From assembly GCF_015330125.1 (NCBI RefSeq), contig NZ_JADDXR010000002.1, forward strand, positions 4,228,685 to 4,292,684: a stretch of DNA of 64,000 nucleotides, given 5' to 3'. This document shows positions 37,386 through 48,200 of this stretch, one piece after another. Source of the DNA: Zobellia nedashkovskayae (GTDB lineage: Bacteria > Bacteroidota > Bacteroidia > Flavobacteriales > Flavobacteriaceae). The position numbers and the translations under genes are program-made. The number at the start of each line of letters is the position of its first letter. Within the stretch, counting starts at the first letter, position 1. The notes beneath the pieces were generated by a model. The model was not told where the DNA came from and did not search any database. It saw only the letters and a program-made list of their open reading frames with translations.

Positions 37386-39119
37386 ATGGGAACATTAGAC
37401 TGGATTATTTTATCGAGTACATTGCTTTTCATAGTTGCCTATGGGGTTTGGAAAACCAGAGGAAGTAAAAGTGTAGATGACTACGTAGGTGGTGGAAAAG
37501 ATGCTAAATGGTGGACAATAGGTTTATCCGTAATGGCAACACAAGCCAGCGCCATTACTTTTCTATCTACTCCTGGGCAAGCTTTCCATGATGGTATGGG
37601 TTTTATTCAGTTCTATTTTGGACTTCCCATTGCCATGATTATAATTTGCTTGGTTTTCCTACCCATCTACCACCGATTAAAAGTCTATACCGCTTACGAA
37701 TTTTTAGAAAATCGTTTTGATTTAAAAACACGGTCATTGGCCGCTATCTTATTTTTGGTACAAAGAGGCCTGGCTGCCGGGATTACTATTTTTGCGCCTT
37801 CCATTATATTATCAGCTGTACTTGGATGGGATTTGAGAACTTTAAATGTCATTATCGGAGTTTTGGTAATCATTTATACCGTATCAGGTGGTACCAAAGC
37901 AGTAAGCGTTACTCAAAAACAACAGATGTTCATTATCATGACAGGTATGTTCATCACATTCTTTTTCATATTAGGATATTTACCAGCCGATATCAACTTC
38001 GGAAAAGCATTGAAAATAGCTGGCGCTAGCAATAAATTAAATATCATCGATTTTAGTTTTGATACCAAAAGCAGGTACACTTTTTGGAGTGGAATAACAG
38101 GTGGACTATTCTTAGCTTTAGCTTACTTTGGCACCGATCAAAGCCAAGTACAACGTTATCTTTCGGGAAAATCCCTTCGTGAAAGTCAATTGGGCTTGGT
38201 ATTCAATGGCCTGTTGAAAATACCAATGCAGTTCTTTATACTTTTAGTGGGTGTTATGGTATTTGTTTTTTATCAATATAATCCATCTCCATTAAACTTC
38301 AACCCTGCAGCTACGGAGGCTGTCATGAGTTCCGAATATGCAAAAGATTACGCTATTCTACAAGAAGGACAAGAGAAATTAGAAGCAGAAAAGAAAATGG
38401 CCCAAAACAAGTTTTCTGCAGCTTTGGAACTAAAAGAGTACAGTGCCGTAGAAGAGGCCAAACAAGAAATTATCAGTCTTAACGTTAAAGACAGTACCAA
38501 TCGTGCAGCAGCTAAATCATTGATAAAAGAGGCTGACAGTACTGTTGAGACCAATGACAAGGATTACGTTTTTATCCACTTTATTCTTCATAACCTTCCA
38601 AGAGGATTAATTGGACTACTTTTAGCAGTTATTCTGTCCGCAGCCATGTCATCCACAGCATCTGAACTTAATGCTTTGGGTACCATAACTGCTCTTGATT
38701 TATATAAAAGAAACATAAAAGGAAAATTGACTGATGAGCACTATGTTAGAGCTACAAAAGCATTCACTCTTTTATGGGGTATAATAGCAATTTCTATAGC
38801 CAGTATTGCCAATTTATTTGACAACCTTATTCAACTTGTTAATATAATCGGTTCCATTTTCTATGGCAATGTCTTGGGTATATTTCTATTGGCCTTTTTC
38901 TTTAAGTTTGTTAAAGGTAATGCTGTTTTCTTTGCTGCACTTCTCACACAGCTTATCATCTTTGTACTTTTTTACAATCTTATTTTTATTCACCCTGCGG
39001 GCGAAGAAAAACTGGGATATCTATGGCTTAACTTCATAGGAGCTGCTTTGGTAATCGCTATGGCTGTTGCTTTTGAAGGGTTTGACAGACTATTAAAAAA
39101 ACAGCCCGTAAGTCGTTAG
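37386..39119 (+). CDS. sodium/solute symporter (SSS family)
   Basis: A 577-residue transporter with about thirteen membrane helices and SSS features: the start DWIILSSTLLFIVAYG, YVGGGKDAKWWTIGLSVMATQASAITFLS (Na+ site region, about 32-60), and YTVSGGTKAVSVTQ. It resembles sodium/sugar or sodium/sialic acid symporters of Bacteroidota. A soluble, partly coiled-coil stretch of about 65 residues (about 320-385) interrupts the helices. It is probably co-transcribed with the PIG-L deacetylase and the 33-residue protein. The solute is unknown; an amino sugar would fit. Confidence 0.9.
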   Translation: MGTLDWIILSSTLLFIVAYGVWKTRGSKSVDDYVGGGKDAKWWTIGLSVMATQASAITFLSTPGQAFHDGMGFIQFYFGLPIAMIIICLVFLPIYHRLKVYTAYEFLENRFDLKTRSLAAILFLVQRGLAAGITIFAPSIILSAVLGWDLRTLNVIIGVLVIIYTVSGGTKAVSVTQKQQMFIIMTGMFITFFFILGYLPADINFGKALKIAGASNKLNIIDFSFDTKSRYTFWSGITGGLFLALAYFGTDQSQVQRYLSGKSLRESQLGLVFNGLLKIPMQFFILLVGVMVFVFYQYNPSPLNFNPAATEAVMSSEYAKDYAILQEGQEKLEAEKKMAQNKFSAALELKEYSAVEEAKQEIISLNVKDSTNRAAAKSLIKEADSTVETNDKDYVFIHFILHNLPRGLIGLLLAVILSAAMSSTASELNALGTITALDLYKRNIKGKLTDEHYVRATKAFTLLWGIIAISIASIANLFDNLIQLVNIIGSIFYGNVLGIFLLAFFFKFVKGNAVFFAALLTQLIIFVLFYNLIFIHPAGEEKLGYLWLNFIGAALVIAMAVAFEGFDRLLKKQPVSR

Positions 39120-39152
39120 ATTATATTCAGTTACGTCTCATCACTATTTTAT

Positions 39153-39175
39153 TTTCGATTAAAAATTAGTCGAAA
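39153..39175. repeat. imperfect inverted repeat after the symporter
   Basis: TTTCGA-T-TAA pairs with TTA-G-TCGAAA across AAA (10-bp arms, one wobble). It may terminate the symporter transcript (T-rich tail TTGTTTCT) or be an operator near lacI. Confidence 0.4.
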
Positions 39176-39185
39176 GTTGTTTCTA

Positions 39186-39207
39186 TAAATTATATATCTA
39201 TAATTTA
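39186..39207. promoter_or_regulatory. AT-rich 9-bp inverted repeat upstream of the LacI gene
   Basis: TAAATTATA and TATAATTTA form perfect 9-bp arms with a TATC centre, 53 bases before the lacI-type start. A self-regulation site is possible. AT-rich palindromes also arise by chance. Confidence 0.35.
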
Positions 39208-39260
39208 GTGAAGAATTTTCTCTCACCAAAACTGATAATCAAAGCCACTTTTATCCTAAA

Positions 39261-40301
39261 ATGAACAATAAAAAAAAGACCATTAAAGATATTGCCAAAC
39301 TTGCCGGGGTATCCAAAGGAACTGTAGATCGTGTTTTGCATAAACGCGGCAAAGTTTCTAAGGATGCTTTAGAAAAGGTCGAGAAAGTATTAAAAGAAAT
39401 AGAGTATCACCCCAATCCAATTGCAAGAAATTTAAAGGAAAATAAGTTATATAAAATCTGTGTACTCATTCCCGATGATAAAATAGATGCTTTCTGGACA
39501 CCTGCACATGAAGGAATATATGAAGCCCAACAAGAATTTGTTATGTTTGGTCTTGTAGTTGAAAAATACTTGTATCACCCGTACAAAAAGGAAGATTTCT
39601 ACGAAAAATCTAATCAAGCATTAGATGCATCACCCGATGTTCTTTTAATAACTCCCCTATTCAAAGAAGAATCCTATAAAATTATTGATACTTGTAAAGA
39701 AAAAAATATTAGGATAGCTCTTTTTAATAATTACTTGAACACCCTTAATAAAGAGGTTTTTATTGGCCAAAATCTTCCCCAAAGCGGAAAAATTGCGGCC
39801 GATTTATTTGATAAGACCGTTTTACCTAATTCCAAAATTGGAATTGTCCATATTGATATAGAGCCACATGTTTTACTAAAAGAATGTGGTTTTAAAAGTT
39901 ACTTCAAAGAAAAAAATAGTAATCATATTATTCTAGATGGAATTAGCTTCACTTCTGACAACCAAGTTAATTTTGAAAAGCAGTTTAGAGAGTATCTGGT
40001 TACGAATTCAGATTTAAGCGCTTTGTTTGTAACCAACTCCAAAGCCCACATGTTAGTAGACATCCTAAATGAAGTTACTGAGAATTGTGCGATTATCGGT
40101 TATGATTTGGTCCATCAAAATATCGATTTTCTGAAACAAGGAAAAATTGATTTTTTAATTCATCAAAGACCAAAAGAACAAACCTATTTAAGCATTAGTT
40201 ATTTTGCTGAATTTTTCCTTTTTGGAAAAGACGTTCCCTTGAAAAATTTACTTCCTATAGACATCGTTACTTCTGAAAATGTCGATTACTATATAAATTA
40301 G
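39261..40301 (+). CDS. LacI family transcriptional regulator (locus 2)
   Basis: A 346-residue regulator. The N-terminal LacI helix-turn-helix and hinge read TIKDIAKLAGVSKGTVDRVL (residues 7-26) and PIARNLK. A periplasmic-binding-protein-like sensor domain (about 62-345) contains VCVLIP-type ICVLIPDD, VLLITPLF and a C-terminal IIGYDLV. Members bind a sugar or sugar phosphate in the cytoplasm and release or bind DNA. It lies directly upstream of the second susC on the same strand, and the intervening 171 bases contain a near-palindrome with a central CG, typical of LacI operators. Confidence 0.92.
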   Translation: MNNKKKTIKDIAKLAGVSKGTVDRVLHKRGKVSKDALEKVEKVLKEIEYHPNPIARNLKENKLYKICVLIPDDKIDAFWTPAHEGIYEAQQEFVMFGLVVEKYLYHPYKKEDFYEKSNQALDASPDVLLITPLFKEESYKIIDTCKEKNIRIALFNNYLNTLNKEVFIGQNLPQSGKIAADLFDKTVLPNSKIGIVHIDIEPHVLLKECGFKSYFKEKNSNHIILDGISFTSDNQVNFEKQFREYLVTNSDLSALFVTNSKAHMLVDILNEVTENCAIIGYDLVHQNIDFLKQGKIDFLIHQRPKEQTYLSISYFAEFFLFGKDVPLKNLLPIDIVTSENVDYYIN

Positions 40302-40362
40302 GACGGTTTTTATAGACTTACAACTCTAGTGCCACCATTAATGTCATTCTCGTAATCCAAAG

Positions 40363-40376
40363 TGTGTTCGAGCACA
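40363..40376. promoter_or_regulatory. candidate LacI-type operator before susC (locus 2)
   Basis: TGTGTTCGAGCACA is a 14-bp near-palindrome (only one base pair of positions breaks symmetry) centred on CG, the usual centre of LacI-family operators. It lies 97 bases before the susC start, about 50 bases above a weak -7-like TAACTTTA (40426-40433). Confidence 0.5.
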
Positions 40377-40472
40377 TTTTGTAATAAAATCTTAAGGTTT
40401 TTAAAAAATTAGGTCTATATTCACATAACTTTAAGAGAATATTCACAACTAACAGGTTTAAAAACTAGCACT

Positions 40473-43400
40473 ATGATGAAAAAGATTTTAATGTTCCTGG
40501 TACTGATTATGGGGGCTCACCCCTTACTAGCACAGGACAAGATGGTTAATGGTACCGTTACCGATGCAAATGACGGAATGCCTTTACCAGGAGTAAATGT
40601 ACTTGTACAAGGAAGTACAACTGGGACACAGACGGATTTTGACGGTAACTACTCTATAGAAGCTGCCGAAGGAAATGTTCTTGTTTTCTCTTATATAGGT
40701 ATGAAAACATTGAGCATCACTATTGGCGAATCAAATGTTGTTAATACCTCATTACAAGAAGATGCAAGTGAGCTAGATGAAGTTGTAGTTACAGCACTCG
40801 GTATCAAAAGGCAGAAAAAATCATTGACCTACGCTACGCAAGGCGTAGATACTGAAAGTATTGATGAAGCTCGGCCTCAACAAGATTTAGTTAACAGTCT
40901 ACAAGGTAAGGTAGCCGGTCTTTCCATTCAGACTTCTGGTAATGGTGTTAGCGGATCATCGAAAGTAGTTTTGAGAGGTAACCGTTCTATAGCGGGTAGT
41001 AGCCAAGCGCTTTATGTAGTAGATGGTGTGCCATTAGGTGGTGATATTTCGAACTTGAGTCCCGATGATATAGCATCAATTAACGTTTTAAAAGGCGCCA
41101 ATGCAGCAGCATTGTACGGAGCTAGAGCGAACAATGGTGCTATATTGATTACCACTAAGACAGGACTTAGTGATGTTACTACAATTGACTTTAGCTCTAC
41201 TATGACTGCAGACACAGGTAATATACTATATGATTACCAAAATGAATATGGCCAAGGTAGTGCTGGTATTTATAATGGATCCTCAACCGGTTCATGGGGT
41301 CCTCGCATGGATGGGTCTTCTATAGCAAACTGGTCTTCAAGTCCAGATATTACAGGTAATTTACCATACGAAGCTCAGCCTAACAACATAAATGACTTTA
41401 TGCAGACAGGTTTTAATATTGCCAATAACGTGTCAATAAGAACAGGTAATGAAACTGCAAGAACTTTTTTCGGATATACCAACGAAAATAGAAAAGGAAT
41501 CGTTGCAGGTAATGAGCTTAAAAGACATAATGTGACGTTAAAAATCGATAATAAGATGTTTAACGACAAAATAGAACTGAGCGCAAAAGCTAACTATATA
41601 AGAACTGAAACAGATAATATTCTTGATACTGGCGAAGCATTTACGAACCCATGGAGACACGCTTATAGATTACCAAGAAATATACGCACAGTAGACGCTG
41701 AAGTTTTTGAATATGTTGCAACAGACGGTAATACTTTGCAAAATTACTGGAAACCTGGTGATAATGGTGGGGCAAACCCATATTGGACAATTAATCGTAA
41801 CCTAAATGAAAACATTAACGACCGGGTTATTGGTTACGCTTCTTTAAAATATAATTTTCTTGACAACCTAAGTTTAATGGTTCGTACTGCAGTAGATCAC
41901 AGTACTACTTTTAGAGAAGATAGGGATTACACTGATTCATATGTGGTAGCTGATAATGGAGATTACGAAACTACCAATACAATAGGTATCGAATGGAATT
42001 CTGATTTCTTATTAAGCTATACTAAAGAAATAAATGAAGACTTTAATTTCAATATAAACTTGGGGGGTAACAGTCGTATGGCTGAAGGTAAATGGGTTCG
42101 TACTGACAACCAAGGTTTAAATGCACCTAACATATTCGCTATTAGTAATGCCTTAACCCTTGCATCAACTCAAGATTATAATAAAGAAAAGGTAAATTCA
42201 CTTTATACTTTTGGCCAAATAGGGTACAAAGATGCGCTATTCTTAGACCTTACTTATAGAAGTGATTGGAGTTCTACTTTACCATTTGAAAATAATAGAT
42301 TTGACTATTATTCAGCAGGATTAAGTTCTATTATCTCAGATTTGATAACATTACCAGAGGTAGTTTCGTACTTAAAACTTAGAGGTTCATATGCAGAGGT
42401 TGGTAATGACACTAATCCATATGCTATTTCTCGAACTGCTAATACGGTTGCAGGTGGTTTTGTTTCACTATCATCTTCTCAACCAAATTCGGATTTAAAA
42501 CCAGAGAGAACCCAATCTTTAGAATTTGGTGTAGATGCTAGATTTTTTAATAATCGTTTGGGAGTTGATTTCACTTATTACAAGAGTAACAGTATTGACC
42601 AATTATTTCCTGTTAGTGTCGATCCTGCTTTTGGTTTTAGCACTCGCTTTGTAAATGGTGGTGATATTCAAAATAAAGGTATTGAAGCCATTGTTACAGG
42701 TACTCCCGTACAATCAAAAGATTTTAGTTGGAACGTTTCTGTAAACTTTAGTAAGAATGATAGTGAAGTTTTACGTCTTGCAAACAATCTTGAATCACTT
42801 GTTCTTGATCCCGGTAATTCTTTCTTTAGACAATTTGAATTAAATGTTGGTGACCCGTGGGGTAACATGTACTCTAGAGGTTTTGTAAGAGATGACCAAA
42901 ATAGAGTTATCGTAAATGACGATGGTACCCCGTCGGTAACTGATGGTAAGAGCGTATTAATAGGTAACTACAATCCAGATTGGCTAGGTGGTATTAGTAA
43001 TAGCTTCCGTTTTAAAAACTTTAGCATGAGTTTCTTAATTGATATTCGTCAAGGTGGAGTAATCGGCTCACTTACTAATGCTATATTAGCTTCTGATGGG
43101 GCTCTTGATATTACAACTATTGGTCGTGATGGTTCTTTGGTATTTGGTGACAACGTTTTTAGTGATTTAGAAGTTGTAAAAGCTGATGGTTCTGCTAATG
43201 ATATTCAAACCGATGCTGAAACATTCTGGGCCTCTATTGGTGGTAGAAATGCCCCTGTTGGAGAAGCTTTTGTTGAAGATGCTTCTAATGTAAGAATGAG
43301 AGAAATAACATTAGGCTATAGTTTACCTTCTTCATTAATAGACAGAACGCCTTTTAGAAATATTAAACTTACGTTGGTAGGTAGAAACTTATTCTTCTTT

Positions 43401-43526
43401 TCCAATAATGCAAGTGTAGATCCAGAGGTTATTGTAAATCCAGATTTAACAAGTGCTGATGGTTATGAATCTTTTTCGCCCCCAACCACAAGAAGTTTAG
43501 GGCTAAACCTAAAATTTGGATTTTAA
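40473..43526 (+). CDS. SusC/RagA TonB-dependent transporter without STN domain (locus 2)
   Basis: A 1017-residue outer-membrane transporter. The signal peptide ends near PLLAQ (residue 21). A carboxypeptidase-regulatory-like domain (about 25-95, VNGTVTDANDGMPLPGVNV) follows. Then come the SusC signature LDEVVVTALGIKRQKKS (about 102-118), the plug, and a barrel ending NLKFGF. Unlike the locus 1 transporter it lacks an STN domain, which agrees with control by a LacI regulator rather than a FecR/sigma pair. SusD follows after 19 bases. The ligand is unknown. Confidence 0.94.
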   Translation: MMKKILMFLVLIMGAHPLLAQDKMVNGTVTDANDGMPLPGVNVLVQGSTTGTQTDFDGNYSIEAAEGNVLVFSYIGMKTLSITIGESNVVNTSLQEDASELDEVVVTALGIKRQKKSLTYATQGVDTESIDEARPQQDLVNSLQGKVAGLSIQTSGNGVSGSSKVVLRGNRSIAGSSQALYVVDGVPLGGDISNLSPDDIASINVLKGANAAALYGARANNGAILITTKTGLSDVTTIDFSSTMTADTGNILYDYQNEYGQGSAGIYNGSSTGSWGPRMDGSSIANWSSSPDITGNLPYEAQPNNINDFMQTGFNIANNVSIRTGNETARTFFGYTNENRKGIVAGNELKRHNVTLKIDNKMFNDKIELSAKANYIRTETDNILDTGEAFTNPWRHAYRLPRNIRTVDAEVFEYVATDGNTLQNYWKPGDNGGANPYWTINRNLNENINDRVIGYASLKYNFLDNLSLMVRTAVDHSTTFREDRDYTDSYVVADNGDYETTNTIGIEWNSDFLLSYTKEINEDFNFNINLGGNSRMAEGKWVRTDNQGLNAPNIFAISNALTLASTQDYNKEKVNSLYTFGQIGYKDALFLDLTYRSDWSSTLPFENNRFDYYSAGLSSIISDLITLPEVVSYLKLRGSYAEVGNDTNPYAISRTANTVAGGFVSLSSSQPNSDLKPERTQSLEFGVDARFFNNRLGVDFTYYKSNSIDQLFPVSVDPAFGFSTRFVNGGDIQNKGIEAIVTGTPVQSKDFSWNVSVNFSKNDSEVLRLANNLESLVLDPGNSFFRQFELNVGDPWGNMYSRGFVRDDQNRVIVNDDGTPSVTDGKSVLIGNYNPDWLGGISNSFRFKNFSMSFLIDIRQGGVIGSLTNAILASDGALDITTIGRDGSLVFGDNVFSDLEVVKADGSANDIQTDAETFWASIGGRNAPVGEAFVEDASNVRMREITLGYSLPSSLIDRTPFRNIKLTLVGRNLFFFSNNASVDPEVIVNPDLTSADGYESFSPPTTRSLGLNLKFGF

Positions 43527-43545
43527 AAAATTGTTTATATAAAAT

Positions 43546-45114
43546 ATGAAAATCATGAAAAATATAAGTTTATTCCTTGTTATGGTCTTGCTCTTTGCAA
43601 GCTGTACCGGTGATTTCGAAGAAACGAATACAGACCCCTTGGCTTTCGCTATACCAGATATTGTAGAAAGCGAACTTTTACAAGGACAAGCCTTTGCGCA
43701 AGCTCAATACACCTCAATGTTTGGTGAAAACTGGAGATACCAAATTGCACAGAATCTTTTTGCTGATATTTGGTGTCAGTATTTCGCAACTACGGCCTCT
43801 GGTTTTGATTCAGATCGTTATATCCAAGTTGGTAACTGGGCAGATTTAGCTTGGAGCTCCTTTTACGTTCAATCTCTACCGCAAATTATTTTGGTGGAAG
43901 ATGCTACAGAAGAAACTGGAAACGCAGTAGGAAATGCAATGATTAAAATTTGGAAAGTAAATGCTTTTCACAGGATGACTGACTATTGGGGTCCAATACC
44001 ATATTTAGAAGTTGGGAATACTGAATTAGAAGCTATTCCATATGATTCTCAAGAAGATATTTATAGAAGCTTTTTCGTAACGTTAGATGAAGCCGTAGCT
44101 CAGTTAGAAGCAAATCTTGATCAAGTTTCATTTACAGCAGGCGATCGTACTTATGGAGGCGATGCAGGAAAATGGTTGAAGTTCGCTAATAGTCTTCGTC
44201 TTCGTTTAGCTATTAGAGTTAAGTATGTAGACCCTGTACTATCCCAAACAGAAGCTGAAAAAGCTGTAGCTGCAGGCGTATTTCTAACTAACGATGACAA
44301 CGCATATGTTTCTGTTGACGAGGTAAACAGAAACCCTTTAGAATCTATTACAGACTGGGGTGAGTTTAGAATGAGTGCTACTATGGAAAGTATTCTAGAA
44401 GGATATGAAGATCCTCGTTTAGCATCTTATTTTACACCAGCAGTAGATGGTGATAGCGATGGTGATGGAAGTGCATACGAAGGTTTATTGAACGGTCAAA
44501 CGAAAGTTACGCTGGAAACTAGTCAAAATGACAGCCATTCGGACATGGCAACACTATATATTGACACGGCCCTAGGAGGAATAAACCCTCCAATGGAAGT
44601 CATGACCGCTGCGGAGGTATATTTCTTACGCGCCGAAGGTGCCTTGGAAGGATGGGCAATGGGCGGAAGCGCCGAAGAACTTTACGAAATGGGAATTTCT
44701 ACATCTATGGAAGATAGAGAAGCTGGTGACCCTGTTTCAATAGCTGCCTATATCGCAAGCTCTAACACTCCATCTGCCTATGAAGCCGGAGCGGAACCAA
44801 TTTCAGATATACCTGTTGCTTTTAGCGCCGACCCAGAAACTCAATTAGAGCAAATCATAACCCAAAAATGGATAGCAATCTATCCTAACGGTTGGGAAGC
44901 ATGGGCTGAGTTGAGAAGAACAGGTTATCCAAAACAATATGCTCGTGCACAATCTGACAACTCAGATGTTGCTGCAGATGAAATTATGAGAAGAATGGTG
45001 TACGTTTCTGCTCAGTTTGATACAAATTCAGAATCTGTAAATGCTGCTATAGCTGGGCCTGAACTTAATGGTGCAGATCTTAACAGTACCAAACTTTGGT
45101 GGGATAAAAAATAA
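43546..45114 (+). CDS. SusD/RagB family lipoprotein (locus 2)
   Basis: A 522-residue SusD-like protein of the second SusD subgroup. The leader ends LLFASC (Cys20). Landmarks are NTDPLAF, RYQIAQNLFADIWCQYFA near the N-terminus, KANAFHRMTDYWGPIPY-type KVNAFHRMTDYWGPIPY, and C-terminal ITQKWIAIYPNGWEAWAELRRTGYP. It is an outer-membrane ligand-binding partner of the SusC channel 19 bases upstream. A strong terminator follows 16 bases after its stop. Confidence 0.92.
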   Translation: MKIMKNISLFLVMVLLFASCTGDFEETNTDPLAFAIPDIVESELLQGQAFAQAQYTSMFGENWRYQIAQNLFADIWCQYFATTASGFDSDRYIQVGNWADLAWSSFYVQSLPQIILVEDATEETGNAVGNAMIKIWKVNAFHRMTDYWGPIPYLEVGNTELEAIPYDSQEDIYRSFFVTLDEAVAQLEANLDQVSFTAGDRTYGGDAGKWLKFANSLRLRLAIRVKYVDPVLSQTEAEKAVAAGVFLTNDDNAYVSVDEVNRNPLESITDWGEFRMSATMESILEGYEDPRLASYFTPAVDGDSDGDGSAYEGLLNGQTKVTLETSQNDSHSDMATLYIDTALGGINPPMEVMTAAEVYFLRAEGALEGWAMGGSAEELYEMGISTSMEDREAGDPVSIAAYIASSNTPSAYEAGAEPISDIPVAFSADPETQLEQIITQKWIAIYPNGWEAWAELRRTGYPKQYARAQSDNSDVAADEIMRRMVYVSAQFDTNSESVNAAIAGPELNGADLNSTKLWWDKK

Positions 45115-45130
45115 TCCATTATAAATTTTT

Positions 45131-45166
45131 AAAAAGCACCAACTTAACCATTGGTGCTTTTTTTTT
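45131..45166 (+). terminator. rho-independent terminator after susD (locus 2)
   Basis: AAAAAGCACCAA and TTGGTGCTTTTT form a perfect 12-bp stem around an eight-base loop, extended into a long T run. It separates susCD from the two large genes downstream, or lets only part of the transcript through. Confidence 0.9.
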
Positions 45167-45182
45167 ACTATTTATTTCATGC

Positions 45183-45190
45183 TATCTTAG
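45183..45190 (+). promoter_or_regulatory. possible -7 element for the FG-GAP gene
   Basis: TATCTTAG differs from TAnnTTTG at one base and lies 26 bases before the start at 45216, just after the susD terminator. There is no clear TTG upstream. Confidence 0.3.
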
Positions 45191-45215
45191 AAGTCCTCTT
45201 CAAATAAGAAAACCT

Positions 45216-48200
45216 ATGCGTTTCAGATTGTTTTATACCCTTATATTTTCTTTGATATTTCTCTCGTGCAACGAGAGTAATGATAAAAAGCTTTTTACAA
45301 AATTAGAATCCTCAAATACCGGTGTAAAATTTAAAAATATTCTAAAAGAAACAGAACAATTTAATGTCTTAGAATATGGCTACTTATATAATGGCGGAGG
45401 TGTATCCGTAGGTGATGTTAATAATGATGGTCTTACAGATATATACTTTACCGGAAATATGGTTGGTAGTAGACTTTATATTAATCAAGGAGATTTTGAA
45501 TTTAAAGAAATAGCTGAAAAAGCCGGTGTTTTTGCAGAAGGCTTATGGAATACAGGAACCACCATGGCAGATGTAAACGGAGACGGGTTTTTGGATATCT
45601 ACGTTTGCCGATCTGCAGCTCCGGATTCCAATAAGAGAAAAAATCAACTTTTTATAAATAATGGTGACTTGACTTTTACGGAAAGTGCATCAAAATACGG
45701 CGTGGATAATTCTGGCTACTCCACTCAAGCTTCATTTTTTGATTATGATAAAGACGGGGATTTAGACCTCTATATAATAAACCACTCTACCCAAGAATAT
45801 GCAGGTTTTGGTCAGATTACTGGCTCGTTAAAGAAAAAAAATAATCCCGCCTACTCAGATAAGCTGTACCGAAATGACAATGGAAAATTTAAGGATGTTA
45901 GTTCTGAATCTGGCCTAGTATCTAATGTTCTGGGCTTTGGACTAGGTTTGGCGGTTTCCGATATTAATAATGACGGCTGGCAGGATATCTATATTTCCAA
46001 TGATTACAATGAACAAGATTACCTCTACATCAATAATCAAAATGGTACATTTTCAGAAAGTCTTGAGAAATATATAGGACATACTTCGTTATTTTCAATG
46101 GGCTCCGACATAGCTGACATTAACAATGATGGCTTCATGGACATTATGACATTGGACATGTTACCAGAAGGCAATTACCGTCAAAAAATGGTTTCGGGTC
46201 CTGATAATTATGATAAATACCAACTCTTAGTTAATTCTGGTTTTTACAATCAGACTATGCGTAATATGCTTCAGCTTAACAACCAAGGGGAATCGTTTTC
46301 AGAAATAGGACAGTTTTCCGGAATATCAAATACAGATTGGAGTTGGGCTTCCCTGTTTGCCGATTTGGATAATGATGGTTTTAAAGATGTATTCATAACC
46401 AATGGGTATAAGAGAGACTATACCAATATGGACTTTATAAATTATGCAGTCCAAGCAAAATTAAAGGAAAACAAGACCGGAAAGCAGACGGCCATTATGG
46501 AGCTTTTACAAAATATCCCGGCTACAATAGAAGAAAATTACACTTATAAAAACAATGGGGATTTAACTTTTTCAAAAGTCAACTCTGAATGGGGCTTGGA
46601 CACAAAATCTCTTTCAAACGGTGCAGCTTATGCTGATTTGGATAATGATGGAGATTTAGATTTAATAGTCAATAATATTGAGGAAGAAGCTTTTATATAT
46701 AGAAACAATAGTGAGAAATTCTATGAAAACAATTTCCTCAGAATAAAGTTAACCGGTAGTGGTAAAAATACCTTTGGTATTGGTTCAAAAATAATTATTG
46801 AAAGTAAAGGTCAAATTTTAGCTCAGGAAGCAATTTACACAAGGGGTTATCAATCTTCCGTAGATCAAAAGCTTGTATTCGGTTTAGGCGAAAATGACAC
46901 TATAGATAAACTTACCATTGTATGGCCGGATTTTACAGAACAGACTTTACTAAATGTACTAAGCAATCAGACTTTGAATCTAAAGCAATCTGACGGTCAA
47001 TCACCCAACAAGGTTGTTAAAACAGATTCTATTGGTGTTTTAGTTGACATTAGCAATGATAGTTTGATTCCTTTTCAGCATAAAGAAAACAACTACATCG
47101 ATTTTAAAAGCCAACAATTACTACCTCACAAACTTTCTACTCAAGGTCCTAAAATATCAAAAGGAGATATCAATGGAGATGATTTAGAAGATTTGTTTAT
47201 TGGAGGAGCCAAAGGACAAACTGGTCAACTATTTCTACAAAATAAAAAGAGAGATTTCAACATTGGAGAACCATATTTTGAAAGTGATATAGCTTCTGAA
47301 GATACCAACTCATTATTCTTTGATGCAGACAATGACAACGACTTAGATTTATACGTCGTGAGCGGCGGAAATGCGTTCAACGAAGACTCCAAAGAATTAC
47401 AGGATAGACTCTATCTAAACCATGGCAATGGTACATTCAAAAAGTCAACTACATCGCTGCCTTCTATGCTTACAAGTGGCTCCTGTGTTAAAGCCAGTGA
47501 TTTTGACAATGATGGAGACCTAGACCTTTTTGTAGGTGGTAGATTAGTTCCTGGTAACTATCCAACTAGCCCAAGAAGTTACTTGCTGCAAAATGACGGC
47601 AAAGGTAATTTCAAAGATATTACTGCAACTGTAAATTCGGATTTAGAACGTATAGGCATGGTTTCAGATGCTATATGGAGTGATTTTTCTGGCGATGGCA
47701 TTGACGATTTAATGGTAATTGGGGAATTTATGGCCATTAGAGCTTTTGAGAATACAAACGGGAAACTTATTGAAATCAATAATTCTACACTCAGTAATGC
47801 AAAAGGTTGGTGGAACAGTATTGAACAAGGCGATTTTGATAATGATGGTGATGTAGATTATATCGTAGGGAATTTTGGTTTGAACTCCCAACTCAAAGCT
47901 TCCGAAAAAGAACCCGTAGCATTATACGTCAAAGATTTTGATAATAATGGTTCTATAGACCCTATTCTAACCTCTTATATAATGGGTGAAAGTTATCCCG
48001 TTTTTTCTAAGGATGATTTAATTGGGCAGTTAAGTTTTCTAAAAGGAAAATACTTGAACTACGCAGATTATGCCGACCAGAAAATCACTGATATTTTCTC
48101 AAAAGAAGATTTGACCGATGTAGAGGTTTTAGAAGCAACTACTTTTGCTACAAGTTATATAGAAAACTTAGGTAATAATAACTTCAAAATCTCACCTCTC

